43,858 nucleotides of DNA from Zygnema cylindricum. Its lineage: Eukaryota > Streptophyta > Zygnematophyceae > Zygnematales > Zygnemataceae. Each line of letters opens with the position of its first letter. Position 1 is the first letter of the stretch. The position numbers were made by a program, and so were the translations under genes. Of the stretch, positions 18,960-29,140 are shown in pieces. Under the pieces are notes generated by a model. It ran no database searches. It was not told the DNA's origin and saw only the letters and a program-made list of their open reading frames with translations. The stretch covers positions 170,274 through 214,131 of the forward strand of contig JBBHKE010002176.1 of the NCBI GenBank assembly GCA_037447655.1, given 5' to 3'.

Positions 18960-19921
18960 ATGGAGGTCTCAGAGTTTCAGGTTATGGGCCCACCCTCTAG
19001 GGTACCAATCTTTAATGGAACTGGCTTCATATACTGGCAAAGTATGATGATAGGAGCTCTATGCGAAAAAAGGTTTTGGGGGATAGTGAGTGGACGATTG
19101 GGGCGTCCATCAAGTCTTGGAATTCCTCCAGGGTTTAAAGGAAGCAGATTCACCAGGAAAGAGGATTCACCTTCAACGGAGAAACAAAGGAAGGAGAGGT
19201 GGTGGACAAAGGAAAAGAGAAGGAGGCGACCACACCAATAGCAACTCGTTTAGCATTTATGTCACCTATTCCGAGAAACGAGGAGAATGATACTGAAACC
19301 TGGGACTTCAACAATATGGCGGCAAAGCACTTCATCCTACGCCATCTCACTCAAGGACTTGCATGTCCTCATTTGCAGGTAGAGAGGGCATCCGATCTTT
19401 CGATGGCTCTCATAGAGATGTACCGAAGTGGTACGATTCGGCAACAACAGTTGGTTGATCAGAAAGTTAAGGAGTATGTATACAAAGGGGGAAATATGTT
19501 GGATTTTTGCAATGAGCTTGCTACACTCTTCATGGAGCTAGAGAGTGCGCGTAAAGTTTTTAGTGAAAAAGAAAAAGTTAACTGTTTACTAATGATGTTA
19601 CCTGATGAGTTCGAGAACATAGTCAACAGTGTGCAGGACTTGCCGAACTCAAGGTGGATATGGAACTCAGTGGTAGGGATGATTCTCGTTCGAGAGAATA
19701 CGATTGAGATCCGAAGGGGAGGAAAGAGTGGCCAAGCCTTGGCAACAGCGACCGATTGGAGGAACAAGGATTCCCGGAAACCAGTCGGAAACTATGGGGG
19801 TAAGGAGCAGAAAAAACAGGTTGGCGAGTTCGAACCAAGGGCTCCCAAAGGTTTATGTCATTTTTGTAAGAAACCGGGGCACTATATGGCAGAGTGCACC
19901 AAGCTAACCGAGCTTCGGTAA
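18960..19921 (+). pseudogene. gag of the complete element (frameshifted)
   Basis: Gag would form the cytoplasmic virus-like particle and bind element RNA. The ATG at 18,960 lies 20 bases inside the 5' LTR; translation reads M-E-V-S-E-F, then Q-V-M-G-P-P-S through the PBS, then F-N-G-T-G-F-I-Y-W, a typical Copia Gag N-terminal motif. The first frame runs to 19,241, and a single-base indel near 19,180 moves the rest to the frame that carries E-T-W-D-F-N-N, L-P-D-E-F-E-N and I-L-V-R-E-N-T. A CCHC zinc knuckle (C-H-F-C...G-H...C) lies at 19,856-19,897. The TAA at 19,919-19,921 interrupts before protease. The same LTR-embedded start is seen in at least five other copies, which argues it is the genuine start. 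Confidence 0.85.
18980..18994 (+). promoter_or_regulatory. PBS matching the initiator tRNA-Met anticodon arm
   Basis: Ggttatgggcccacc starts flush with the LTR end. Its complement, GGUGGGCCCAUAACC, contains the CAU anticodon and flanking stem of plant initiator tRNA-Met (recalled, not searched). The usual plant Copia PBS (tggtatcagagc, complement of the tRNA 3' end) is absent. This implies priming by a cleaved 5' half of the tRNA, as established for Drosophila copia. The site is also part of the gag reading frame. Confidence 0.8.
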
Positions 19922-21520
19922 AAGGAGGGGCAGACCGGTGGTACCCCGAGAGGAAAGAAAAAGGCCCTTGTCACACAGGTACTTGAGGCGGAATCCGATG
20001 ACGAGGACGATGAGCTCCTTTTGGATGAGGAGTTGGAGGCGAAAACAGAGGTTGAAATTCCACGAAGGCAGAAATGTGCTTACGGTGGATTGAAAGGTGA
20101 AGCAGGTTGGATTATAGATTCAGGTGCCTCAATGCATATGTGTAAGGATAGGCACTTGTTCACTAAGACAAGAAAGATTCCCACCGTAGAGATAGAGTAC
20201 GGGGATGGGAGGATAGTCACCACTACTCTTGTACGATCAGTAGATCTGAAAGTGTTAGTAGAAGGAAAGACATCCATATTAACATTCTCCGATGTATTGT
20301 TTATCCCGGAGCTAAACAAAAACCTTATCTCTACATCTGTATTAGATGATAAGGATTTTTTTACTAGCACTAGGGAAGGAGTCTTTACTGCTAGTTTTGA
20401 GGAGGATGTCTATTTCATTGCTGAGAAAGGTAGCCATGGGATGTTTAGGCTGATCTTAAGTAATGAAACGAAGAAACTTTATTATGCTGGTGTTCATGAT
20501 ATTATGATGTGGCATAAGAGGCTTGGGCATGTGAATCTAGATAAGTTAAGAGAGATGAAAAAGATGGGAGTGGTGGAAGGGATTCAGTTCAGTGAGAGTG
20601 ATGATATAAGTGATTGTAGTGGGTGTGCTCAAGGTAAAGCACACAGATTACCCTTTCCAAAAACAGCCACCTACAAGGGAGAAAAACTTCTAGATCTATT
20701 ACACACAGATATTTGGGGACCGGCTAGAGTGCCCTCACCGGGGGGGAAGAGATTTATGATGACTATAACTGATGATTGGTCTCGGTATTCCCGAGTATAT
20801 TTTTTGAAAATCAAGTCAGAGGCTGAGGACTGTTTTAGACAATATAAAGCATGGAGCGAAAAACTCCATGAAACTCCAATCAAGAGAGTAAGGAGTGACA
20901 ATGGTGGAGAGTATACTTCTAACCAGTTTGAGGATTTTTTGAGGGAAGATGGGGTTGAACACCAAAAGACAGTTCCAGAAAATCCGGAACAGAATGGGGT
21001 AGCTGAAAGGTTAAATAGAACACTAAGTGATAATGCTAGAAGTATGTTGTCGGATAAGAAGATAGGAAAAAGGTTTTGGGCAGAAGCAATGAACTGTGCT
21101 AATTACCTCAAAAATAGAGTTCTTACTTCAGCTATAAAAGATCAAACTCCTTATGAGAGATGGACAGGCCGGAAACCAGACTTATCTCATTTAAAGGTTT
21201 TCGGCAGTCAAGTATTCAGTCTAGATACAGATCGGTCTAATTGGAAGCTGGATCCTAAAAGAAAACCGGGATACTTATTAGGATATGATGAGGATGTTAA
21301 AGGATATAGAGTCTATGATCTAAAAAGAGAAGATATAATCTTAGTAAAGCATCTAGTAGTTATGGATGAAGGAAAGTCTGTGGATCCCTTCAAATATACA
21401 AAGTCAGTAAAAATCAGATTTTAGTCAGAAAATTCTGATGACTTTGAGCTTCCTAACTATCCACGTTTTAGAGACGATGACATTCTTGCAGGAACAAATC
21501 ACACCGAAAACGACTCGGCT
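19922..21520 (+). pseudogene. Protease and integrase of the complete element
   Basis: A 467-codon open frame (20,021-21,424) continues the second gag frame. The aspartic protease active site I-I-D-S-G-A-S is at about 20,111-20,131. The GAG-pre-integrase/HHCC zinc region runs from W-H-K-R-L-G-H (20,510) to C-S-G-C-A-Q-G-K-A-H. Catalytic residues are D in H-T-D-I-W-G-P (20,708), D in R-S-D-N-G-G-E-Y (20,897) and E in N-G-V-A-E-R-L-N (21,005), giving the canonical 35-residue D-E spacing. The TAG at 21,422-21,424 replaces a codon that is GAG/GAA in sister copies. After it the acidic linker stays in frame to 21,520. Integrase catalysis looks intact at residue level. Confidence 0.9.
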
Positions 21521-23316
21521 GTGGAAACTCCAGTGACAACTCTACTCGAAGCGGAAGACGTGGTGGAAATTGATTCGGAATCAAGGGATAGGGGAGAAGC
21601 CGAGTTTGTTCGAAAGAATCCACGAGAACCATCTATTCCGGCCTCAGATATTGAGGGGGGGAGGAGAAGTAGCAAAAGACTGCAAGAAAAACAGGTTAAT
21701 AACAAGGTAACTAAACTATCTCATCAAGATGAACCTCAAACTTATGGAGAGGCGATGACTTGTCCAGAAAGAAACCGGTGGAAGACAGCCATCAATGAGG
21801 AGATGGCTTCAATCATGGCAGCTGATACTTGGGAGCTGGTGGACTGTCCACCTAACCGAAAACCAATCGGTTGTAAGTGGGTTTTCAAACTAAAACTGAA
21901 CCCAGATAACACAATCGAGCGTTACAAGGCCAGATTAGTGGCAAAGGAATTTACACAAAAGGAAGGAATTGACTACGAGGAAACCTTTGCCCCGGTGGTC
22001 AGATTTCCCTCCGTCCGCATACTTCTCAGTTTAGCAGCGGCGGAAGACATGGAAGTGCACCAGATGGACATCAAAACAACCTTTTTGCATGGAGAATTGG
22101 AAGAGGAGATCTTCATGCGACAACCCGAAGGGTTTGTGGAAGAAGGAGAGGAGAGTAAGGTATGCCGGCTGATTAAATCTCTTTATGGTTTGAAACAGGC
22201 GCCTCGACAGTGGAATAAGAAGCTTGATGAGTTCTTATCGGTCTAGGATATATTCGGATCAGCTCAGATCACTCAATCTATATTTTCGAAGATGAGGAAG
22301 GTTTTATATTTATTGCAATTTATGTTGATGATTTGCTTGTTTTAAGTAAATCAATGGAAAAAATTAATAAACTGAAAACCGATCTTAAGGGGAGATTTGA
22401 AATGAAGGATATGGGTCAAGCAAAATATATTTTTGGAATTCAAGTAGAGAGAGACCGAAAAAGAAAAATTATAAGATTGACTCAAAAGGAAGCAATAGGG
22501 AACATGCTTGAAAAATTTCAAATGGATAAAGCTAATAGTTGTACAACTCCAATGGAATTGAAGAAGGGAAGTGAGGGAAGTGAGGAAGAAGGAGTCATAG
22601 TCTTAGTTGAGGAATTATCTCCTGATGAACAGAAGTTCATGCAGACTATTCCTTACAGGCAAGTAGTGGGAAGTCTAATCTATTTTATGAATTGTACCCG
22701 GCCGGATTTAGCTGCAGCTGTAGGAGTGCTGAGTAGAAGTCTAAATGCTCCCACTAAGAAGGATTGGGAGGCAGCTAAGAGAGTCCTTAGATACTTAGTA
22801 AGAACTAGAGATCTATGGTTGCATTTGGGTGGGTAGAATACTTACATCACTACTTGGAGTGATGCCAGTTATGGTGATGCTCCGATGAGGAGATGTACTT
22901 CTGGATATGTATTATATGTGGGTGATGGGGCTTGCTGTTGGAGTAGCAAACAGCAAAAGGTTATTGCTCAGTCCACCATGGAGGCTGAGTATATGGCCTC
23001 TTGCTCTGCTGTAAAAGAATTGATGTGGGTCAAGTCTTTGCTTGGTGAGCTTGGTCACCTTAAGAGTGGTGTGCAGAATTTTTTTTGTGATAATGAGGCA
23101 GCAATCGCTATTTCTGCCAATCCTAAACATCATTTTAAAGCTAAACACATGGACATTAGACTCACCTTTGTTAGAGAGAAAGTAGAAAACAAAATAATCA
23201 GTTTAGAGTACCGACCAGATAGTGAGATGGTAGCAGATATGATGACCAAACCTGTGCCTTCCACTAAGCTAATTTTTTGCAGGGAGAAGTGTGGTCTGAA
23301 ATTAAAGATTGACTAG
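21521..23316 (+). pseudogene. RT and RNase H of the complete element
   Basis: The first frame (21,521-22,246) holds the linker (P-S-I-P-A-S-D-I-E-G-G-R-R) and the RT fingers/palm (K-W-V-F-K, K-E-G-I-D-Y-E-E-T-F-A-P, M-D-I-K-T-T-F). A one-base deletion near 22,241 (in L-T-G-L-G-Y) shifts frame. The second frame holds the catalytic Y-V-D-D-L-L-V-L at 22,321-22,344 and M-N-C-T-R-P-D. The TAG at 22,834-22,836 replaces a glutamate. RNase H then runs to 23,316 with W-S-D-A-S-Y, S-T-M-E-A-E-Y, C-D-N-E-A-A and K-H-M-D-I-R. The reading frame ends immediately before the polypurine tract, so there is no extra 3' gene. Confidence 0.9.
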
Positions 23317-23329
23317 AAAATAAGGGGAG
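23317..23329 (+). promoter_or_regulatory. Polypurine tract of the complete element
   Basis: Aaaataaggggag immediately before the 3' LTR (TGTAGAAACT at 23,330). The same aaggggag core precedes the LTRs at 16,567, 33,779 and 41,161. Confidence 0.9.
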
Positions 23330-24378
23330 TGTAGAAACTAATGGTTTTAATAGTATTTTCTAGGTCTGAAAAGAAATATAGAAGTCGAGGCAGTCTATCG
23401 CTAACTTCTCTCTCCAACTCTCAAACTTGTCGTAGTCACTGAGAAATTGGAGAGGAAGCTAGAGCCATGGCTACCTTCGCTATCCTGAGGTTTACGGGAA
23501 TTTTATATTAGGGTTTATTTATTTAAGTAAAAGTTATGTGCCGGCGGCAGGATTTGATCCTTGTACCTACCGGTCGGCAGACAGGAAATAGCCTGTAGCC
23601 TTAGCCGTTTAGTGTAGCGGTAGTGTTACGTAGCATATAGTTTGATAGTTATTTAAATATGTATACGTGCGAAAAACCATTTAACTGCGATGAATTACGG
23701 GATACATAGATCCAGTAATATATAATGTACGACTTGCGGTACGGACACAAATCAGTACCGCGCATTTGTTTCGTAAATGAAACAAATACCGCGCATGTAT
23801 TCATTACGGCTACGATTAAAGCCGAATTTAATCAAACGATCGGGATTAGCGCCGAGATCGCGGAGGAAGATTTCGGCGGTTTGTGGCCATTGCCACATCG
23901 GATGACGCGTGGCGAAATTCCGTTGGATTGTGGAATCTCTGGAGATTATGGCACCGAATCCGGATTTGACATGTGTCGACAATTTGGCCATGTCGTACAA
24001 TGTCCGTACATAAAGTACACCGGCAGCTGTACTTTTGCGTACAGAACTCAATTCTGATTGGTTCCGTACATCAGTAGATAGAGTCTGTGAGAGAGATAGG
24101 ACTTAGAAAAATTAGAAGATAGGACCCCCTCTCCCAGAGAGCTTCTATACAAAAGGTCAACTTTGACCCTCCATAACTTACTGCTCAGGGGAGCAAATTC
24201 AGAGTTTCTTTTTGCTATCGACTCAAGGGAGTCTTGTCTTCACAGGGGTGAAGTTGGTCAGAGTTTTTGTCTGCCAAGGTGGCAGGTATTTTTGCTTAAA
24301 CACAAAGGGGTCAGGATTATCCTAGAGGCTTCTTGGAAGCTGTCCACTCTGAGGACTTATGGAGGTCTCAGAGTTTCA
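23330..24378 (+). repeat. 3' LTR (1,049 bp) of the complete element
   Basis: Same length and ends as the 5' LTR; about 30 substitutions and no indels noticed by eye. It is followed by the right agctc target duplication at 24,379-24,383. Confidence 0.95.
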
Positions 24379-24383
24379 AGCTC

Positions 24384-24663
24384 CCCTCACCATAGGTGTC
24401 CATTTTTCCCTCTACCCTATTTCCCCATCCACGGAAAGGTTTTTCCCTTCACCTTCCGTTGCATTTGAACTCCGGTTGATATTTTGCGCAGCCCCAGATG
24501 ATTCTCCATAGTATGCTCCTCCAAAGCCAGGTGCCGGACATCTCACTTGTCCCGAACAATTCCCCATAAGTGTTTCTCGAAAAGCACTCCCTCCATTGTA
24601 AACTCCCAATAAGTGAAACATGTTCCATCAAACATAGGCACCCTAGATGGAGGGCCAATAACC
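24384..24663 (-). pseudogene. Duplicated gag piece, right half, with PBS
   Basis: Continuation of 17,812-17,930 and a near copy of 14,011-14,290. On the minus strand the Gag start is M-E-V-S-K-F-Q-V-I-G-P-P-S-R-V-P with an intact ATG inside LTR B (24,683). The PBS is ggttattggccctcc at 24,649-24,663 (two mismatches). W-G-I-V-S-G corresponds to a frameshifted segment near 24,555. Confidence 0.8.
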
Positions 24664-25842
24664 TGAAACTTTGAGACCTCCATTGGCCCTCAGAGTAATT
24701 AGATCCAAAAGAAGCTTATCTAGATAGTGCCGAGTCGAAGTTGATATAAACCCAAATGACTGACCCCTTGACAATCACAAACCGATTATAGCTTCACCCC
24801 TGTGAAATAAGACTTTCTGTGTGCTTAGTTCCACCACAGAATGCAGAGTTAGAATATGAGATTTAGACACATTCACCCACTTTCACTTTTTCTTAGAAAT
24901 ACCGCCAACCTGTGAGACAAAAACTCTAACCTTCTACACTTCTGTGTAGCATGGACTCCCCTGAGTTCGCAGCAAAAAGAATCACTGAAAATGCTCAAGT
25001 AAATTGATAGTTATGGCTGGCCAAAGTTTGCCATTTATACAAGGTGCTCTCTGGGAGAGGGAGCTACCTACCCAAAATTTTCTAAGTCCTATTCCCCCTC
25101 TAAAACTCTATCTACTGAAGTACGACACCAATTAAAATGTTGTGTCGTACAGAAAAGTAAAAGTGTCGGTGTACAATCTGTACGGTCATCGTACAACATT
25201 GCCAAAATGTCGACACATGTCATATCGGGATTTGTTTCCGTAATCCCCGGAGTTGCCGCAATCCAATGTGGTTTTGCCACGTGTCATTCGATGTGGCGGT
25301 GATCGCAAACAGCCAAAATCCTATTCCGCGATCTCGGCATCCTTCGTGGCCGTCCGATCAAATCCGGATTTCTATCGTGGTCGTGATAAATACTTGCGCG
25401 GTATTCTTTTTGATGTCAAACAAGATGCGCGGTATTTATTTTGTGACTGTATCGTACTTCGTACTTTATATAACTGTATGTATGCACTACGTATATTTTT
25501 TCATTTAAATGATAAAGTCTACGTGTAACAAATTAAATAATTTTCAAACCTTATATGTCTTCATACTAGCGCTAGACTAAACGGTTAAAGCTACCGGCTG
25601 TGATTGATTGACAGACGGCAGGTACAAGGATCAATTCCTAGGTCCGTCAACTAACTTTTGGTAAGTCTACCTAATTTACTCCGTGTCTTCTCTAGAGAGC
25701 TTAGGCAGCCATGGCTTTAGCTCCCTATCTAGCCTTCAATGACTACAACAAGTGTGGGGGCTTGGAGAGGGGAGTTAGAGGCAGACTGCCTCTACCTTTT
25801 TCTATCCTATTTACAAACCTAGAAAATACACAAATATTAACA
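24664..25842 (-). repeat. 5' LTR B, minus strand (1,179 bp)
   Basis: Duplicate of LTR A (14,291-15,469), identical in length. It starts TGTTAATATTTGTG at 25,842. It carries tRNA-like module 25,565-25,660 (T-arm ggatcaattcc), G-box near 25,278, U3 palindrome 25,144-25,187 and a TATA box near 25,033. Confidence 0.85.
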
Positions 25843-26545
25843 CAATGCCCCATAGCCGTTTTTCAAACAATGCACTCCTCATCATGGTTTCCCAATAAAT
25901 GAAACCTGTTCCGTATAAAATAGGCACCCCAGTGCAATTTTGTGTCCTCCATTGGACTTCAGAATACAGGGAGCCTCAAGATAGTATTTAACTAACCCAC
26001 TTCAAGCCACAACCAGTGCTGCCCAAAAAGTCACACTGACAATTTGACTCCACCCCTGTGCAGCCTGGACTCCCGTGAGTCCGTAGCATATTAAATGTCC
26101 GCCGTAAAAACAAATGTCCGATTTATTTGTTTTCGTGCGAGATAATGTTCGCACTATATAATACTTTGTTCCATGTTCGTCCGTTTGTAATTCCGTTAAT
26201 TGGATTCATACACGTAACATTGTATAAATAACAATCAAACCTGATGTATCTGAATGGACTCCTACGACAAACTCGTTAGAGCTAATGGCTAAGCCGTGCT
26301 CTGCCGATCGGAGGTTCGAGTCTTGCCGAACTCAACCTTTTGTTGAGAGTGACATAAGTCACTCTTTAGCCCTGCTTGCTTAAGCTAGGAAAACCATGGC
26401 TTAGCCACCCTCTCAATCCCTCAGTGACTACAACAAGTATAGTGGGAAGGGAGAGAAGGCGGAGGCAGGCTGTCCGTCTTTTTCTTTTTATTTTTGTACT
26501 AAATTCAGACCTAGAAAATACCAAATAAAACTACTAATTTCAACA
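25843..26545 (-). repeat. Gag remnant plus LTR with 396-bp deletion (duplicate copy)
   Basis: 25,843-25,932 duplicates the gag remnant 15,470-15,558. 25,933-26,545 (613 bp) duplicates LTR 15,559-16,567 but lacks 396 bp, joined at about 26,088-26,090 (gtagcatattaaatg). A tRNA-like module with ggttcgagtct (26,313-26,323) is retained. Confidence 0.85.
26261..26335 (+). other. tRNA-like module inside an LTR
   Basis: Duplicate of 16,281-16,355 with D-arm-like ctcgttagagc and B-box-like ggttcgagtct at 26,313-26,323; antisense to the LTR, no acceptor stem. Confidence 0.45.
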
Positions 26546-26552
26546 AATAGAG

Positions 26553-26567
26553 GGTGGGCCCATAACC
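26553..26567 (-). promoter_or_regulatory. Perfect PBS
   Basis: On the minus strand this reads ggttatgggcccacc, flush with LTR C. With the LTR it gives an N-terminal Gag M-E-V-T-K-L-Q-V-M-G-P-P-S. Gag is then cut off at 26,546 against another LTR. Confidence 0.8.
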
Positions 26568-27691
26568 TGTAATTTTGTGACCTCCATTGGTACCCAGAAT
26601 GTCTAGCTTATATAAAGCCTATATGATAATATTTGCACTCTTGACTTTTTCAATGAATGAGTGCCACCATGGCACCCAAAAATTCTGACAGACTACACCT
26701 TTGTGTAGCTTGGACTTCCTTGAGCCTGCAGGACAAAGAATCACTGAATTTGCTCTTCTGAGTATTAAGTTATGGCTGTTCAAAGATAACAAATTTATAC
26801 AAATGGCCTCTGGAAGAAAGGGCTTTCTAAAAATTGTCTAAGTCCTTAAAATCTACTCATAACTCCTCTAGACAAGTAAAAACCATCAAACACTAAATAA
26901 TGTATATACAAAGTACGGTAGCCGCATTTATTTATGTATGGAATAATTCGACACCACTCTTGGTATGCCACGTGGCATATAGGTCGTCGTCATTTTGTTC
27001 TATTATTCTCGGGCATCTTATAGGATGATGCCACGTGTCACATTCTTCCACTTTGGCAAAGTACTGCCAAATATGACATTCTGGTATGTGAGCACTCACG
27101 CGTTCTGTTTGATTGTATTCCGGCGATTAATGTCAGCCGTTCGATCTAACAGCGCGCCGAAAAATGTTGAACGTTGAAATTCACCAGTCATCGTTCCGTG
27201 TTGACCGTTGAATTTTGACAATCATCATTCCGTGTTGACCGTTGAAATTCCGATTTTCTTTGCGTACCGTGGATTGCGAAACGACATTTAATTTTTGTTG
27301 TTGAAATCAAATGTTGTTTTGTTCATTTCGTGCGGTACTCTATTTCGTGCAGTTCTACACGTTTCCATGTTTCGTTTCATATTGCTAAATGGAATTTGTC
27401 GCCCCGTTATCATTTAAATATTTCATAAAAATTTCATGAATATCGTTTCATTAAGATCTATAGGCTAAATCTTACCGCTACGTCGTACGGTTGTTTTTGG
27501 TGGTTACAAGATCAAATCCTAACCTTGGCAGCCAATATTTTGCATAAACCTTGTCTTATGCCTGTCTTCTCATTTGTCTGAGGCAACCATGGGTGGCTGT
27601 CAGTTCTTAGTGACTAGAACAAGTATGAGAACTGTAGGATGCTCATAGGCTGACTAACAAGATAGAATATAAAATATCATTTTTTCCAACA
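26568..27691 (-). repeat. 5' LTR C, minus strand (1,124 bp)
   Basis: It starts TGTTGGAAAAAATG at 27,691 and ends at 26,568 beside a perfect PBS. It is the intact version of the 5,857-6,466 subfamily. It contains the 12-bp palindrome tgccacgtggca near 26,967-26,978, a further cacgtg near 27,032, imperfect repeats of ccgttgaaattc at about 27,170-27,255, and a tRNA-like module near 27,466-27,540. Unassigned DNA lies beyond its outer edge. Confidence 0.85.
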
Positions 27692-28286
27692 TATTTTGTA
27701 GTGTTGCATATCGGTACTTTTACTGATAAGCGATATGTACCTTTTTTTTGACTTACCGATAATCAATATTTTTTGGTCCGTACCTTATGAGTAAGGTTCT
27801 GTTTTCCTTACTCAAAGTACCGTACCTTGATGTAAATAATTTTCAAACCACCCTCGTTGTTGAGCGCCCACTCCCTCTTTCGGGGTTTATCGTTTACCTA
27901 TGGTTATCAGTTTTCGCTTGTTATTGGTTATCAGTGTCAATGTATTGGCGATATATAGGTGTCATGACCGATAAAGATATATCAAGAATTATTGGTCCCC
28001 TTACTAACAAGGATAACCGATAAGTCGCTAATCGGACTCATCGCCAATAGGAATTTCACTGATACACAATATTAGTATTTGGCGTTTGATACAAAACATT
28101 AGTATTTTGTATTTAATACTATTTTATGTTCGTTCCTTATTCAACTTTTGTCTTACATGTCTTTATTCACATCCATTTATCTTCGTGCGCACTAAATTAC
28201 CTTTTCATTATTGCGCCACCTGTCTTTTTGTACATAATAAATTACTTATTTTGATTCGATCTCTCGAAGTTTTTTAGTTCTACGTC
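27692..28286. other. Unassigned 595-bp sequence
   Basis: No Copia similarity. It is rich in short tatcgg/ccgata words (for example near 27,710, 27,760, 27,968, 28,015) and includes a ggtac...gtacc inverted pair near 27,711-27,740. No convincing reading frame. Confidence 0.4.
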
Positions 28287-29140
28287 TAGTGGAAGCGGAT
28301 GTGCTCAAGGTAAGGCCCACAGGTTGCCTTTTCCAAAAAACTGCAACATATAAGGGTGAAAAGGTCTTATATCTAGTTTATACTGACATATGGGGACCGG
28401 CCAAAGTGCCATCAGTTGGAGGAAAAAGATTTATATTTACTATCATAGATGATTGGTCTAGATACTTCAGAGTATATTTCTTGAAAAATAAATCTGAGGT
28501 TTCGGCTTATTTTAAAGAGTATAAAGCATGGTGTGAAAAGCTTTATAAGACACCTATAAAGAGTGAAGGGAGTGATAATGGGGGGGAATACACTCCTTAT
28601 GAGTTTGAGAATTTCTTGAAAGAGGAAGGGGTTCAACACCAAAATATTGTTCAAAAGAACCCATAACAAAATGATGTAGCCGAGAGACTAAATCGGACAT
28701 TAAGTGATAGTGCCTGTAGTATGTTGTCGGATAAAAAAATAAGATAAAGTTTTTGGGCAAAGGCTATGAATTGTGCTAACTATCTCAAAAATAGAGTCCT
28801 TACCTCGGCGGTAAAAGGATAAACACCTTATGAAAGATGGACCGGGAGAAAATCTACTATTTCACACTTAAAGGTGTTCGGAAGTCAAGTATTTAATCTA
28901 AACCCATAAAATGTGATTGGAAGTTAGATGCAAGGGGGAAGGCGGGATACCTACTTGGGTATGATGAAAATGTAAACGCATATAGAGTTTATGATCTCGG
29001 AAGAGAAGACATCATTCTAGTAAAACACTAGGTAGTCATGGATGAAGGAAAGTCCATAGATCCCTTTAAATATACTAAACCGGTTAGAATTAGAACTGAA
29101 TCCGAAAATGAGTTAGATTCAGATTCTTCAAACCAAACTT
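28287..29140 (+). pseudogene. Copia integrase fragment (broken)
   Basis: It begins at the last zinc-ligand cysteine (G-C-A-Q-G). It contains the first catalytic aspartate in T-D-I-W-G-P (about 28,384), the second in S-D-N-G-G-E-Y (about 28,572) and the glutamate in N-D-V-A-E-R-L-N (about 28,680). A frameshift in the aaaaaa run near 28,335 and stops near 28,663, 28,745, 28,820, 28,907 and 29,030 disable it. It ends in the linker E-S-E-N-E-L-D-S where the LTR at 29,141 inserted. Confidence 0.85.

Larger units (their letters stand above)
17931..18979 (+). repeat. 5' LTR (1,049 bp) of the complete element
   Basis: It runs TGTAGAAACT...CAGAGTTTCA. Landmarks: gagccatggc near 18,064, antisense tRNA-like module 18,141-18,226, twin ACCGCGCAT boxes around a palindrome at 18,358-18,397, U3 palindrome about 18,602-18,650, a weak TATA-like tgtacaaaag near 18,747, and the gag ATG at 18,960 inside the LTR. 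Confidence 0.95.
17931..24378 (+). mobile_element. Complete Ty1/copia retrotransposon (6,448 bp), defective
   Basis: Structure in order: 5' LTR (1,049 bp), PBS, gag, PR, IN, RT, RNase H, polypurine tract, 3' LTR (1,049 bp), with a perfect 5-bp target duplication. By eye the LTRs differ at roughly 30 positions (about 3%), so it is a comparatively recent insertion. The polyprotein is broken by a frameshift near 19,180, stops at 19,919-19,921, 21,422-21,424 and 22,834-22,836, and a one-base deletion near 22,241. At least two of the stops fit a single GAG-to-TAG change. It could move only if proteins were supplied by another copy; PBS, polypurine tract and LTR ends are intact. Confidence 0.95.

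Noticed and set aside
23317-23329. Additional env-like gene after RNase H (Sirevirus-type)
   Set aside because: RNase H ends directly at the polypurine tract and LTR; there is no room for another gene in any copy seen.
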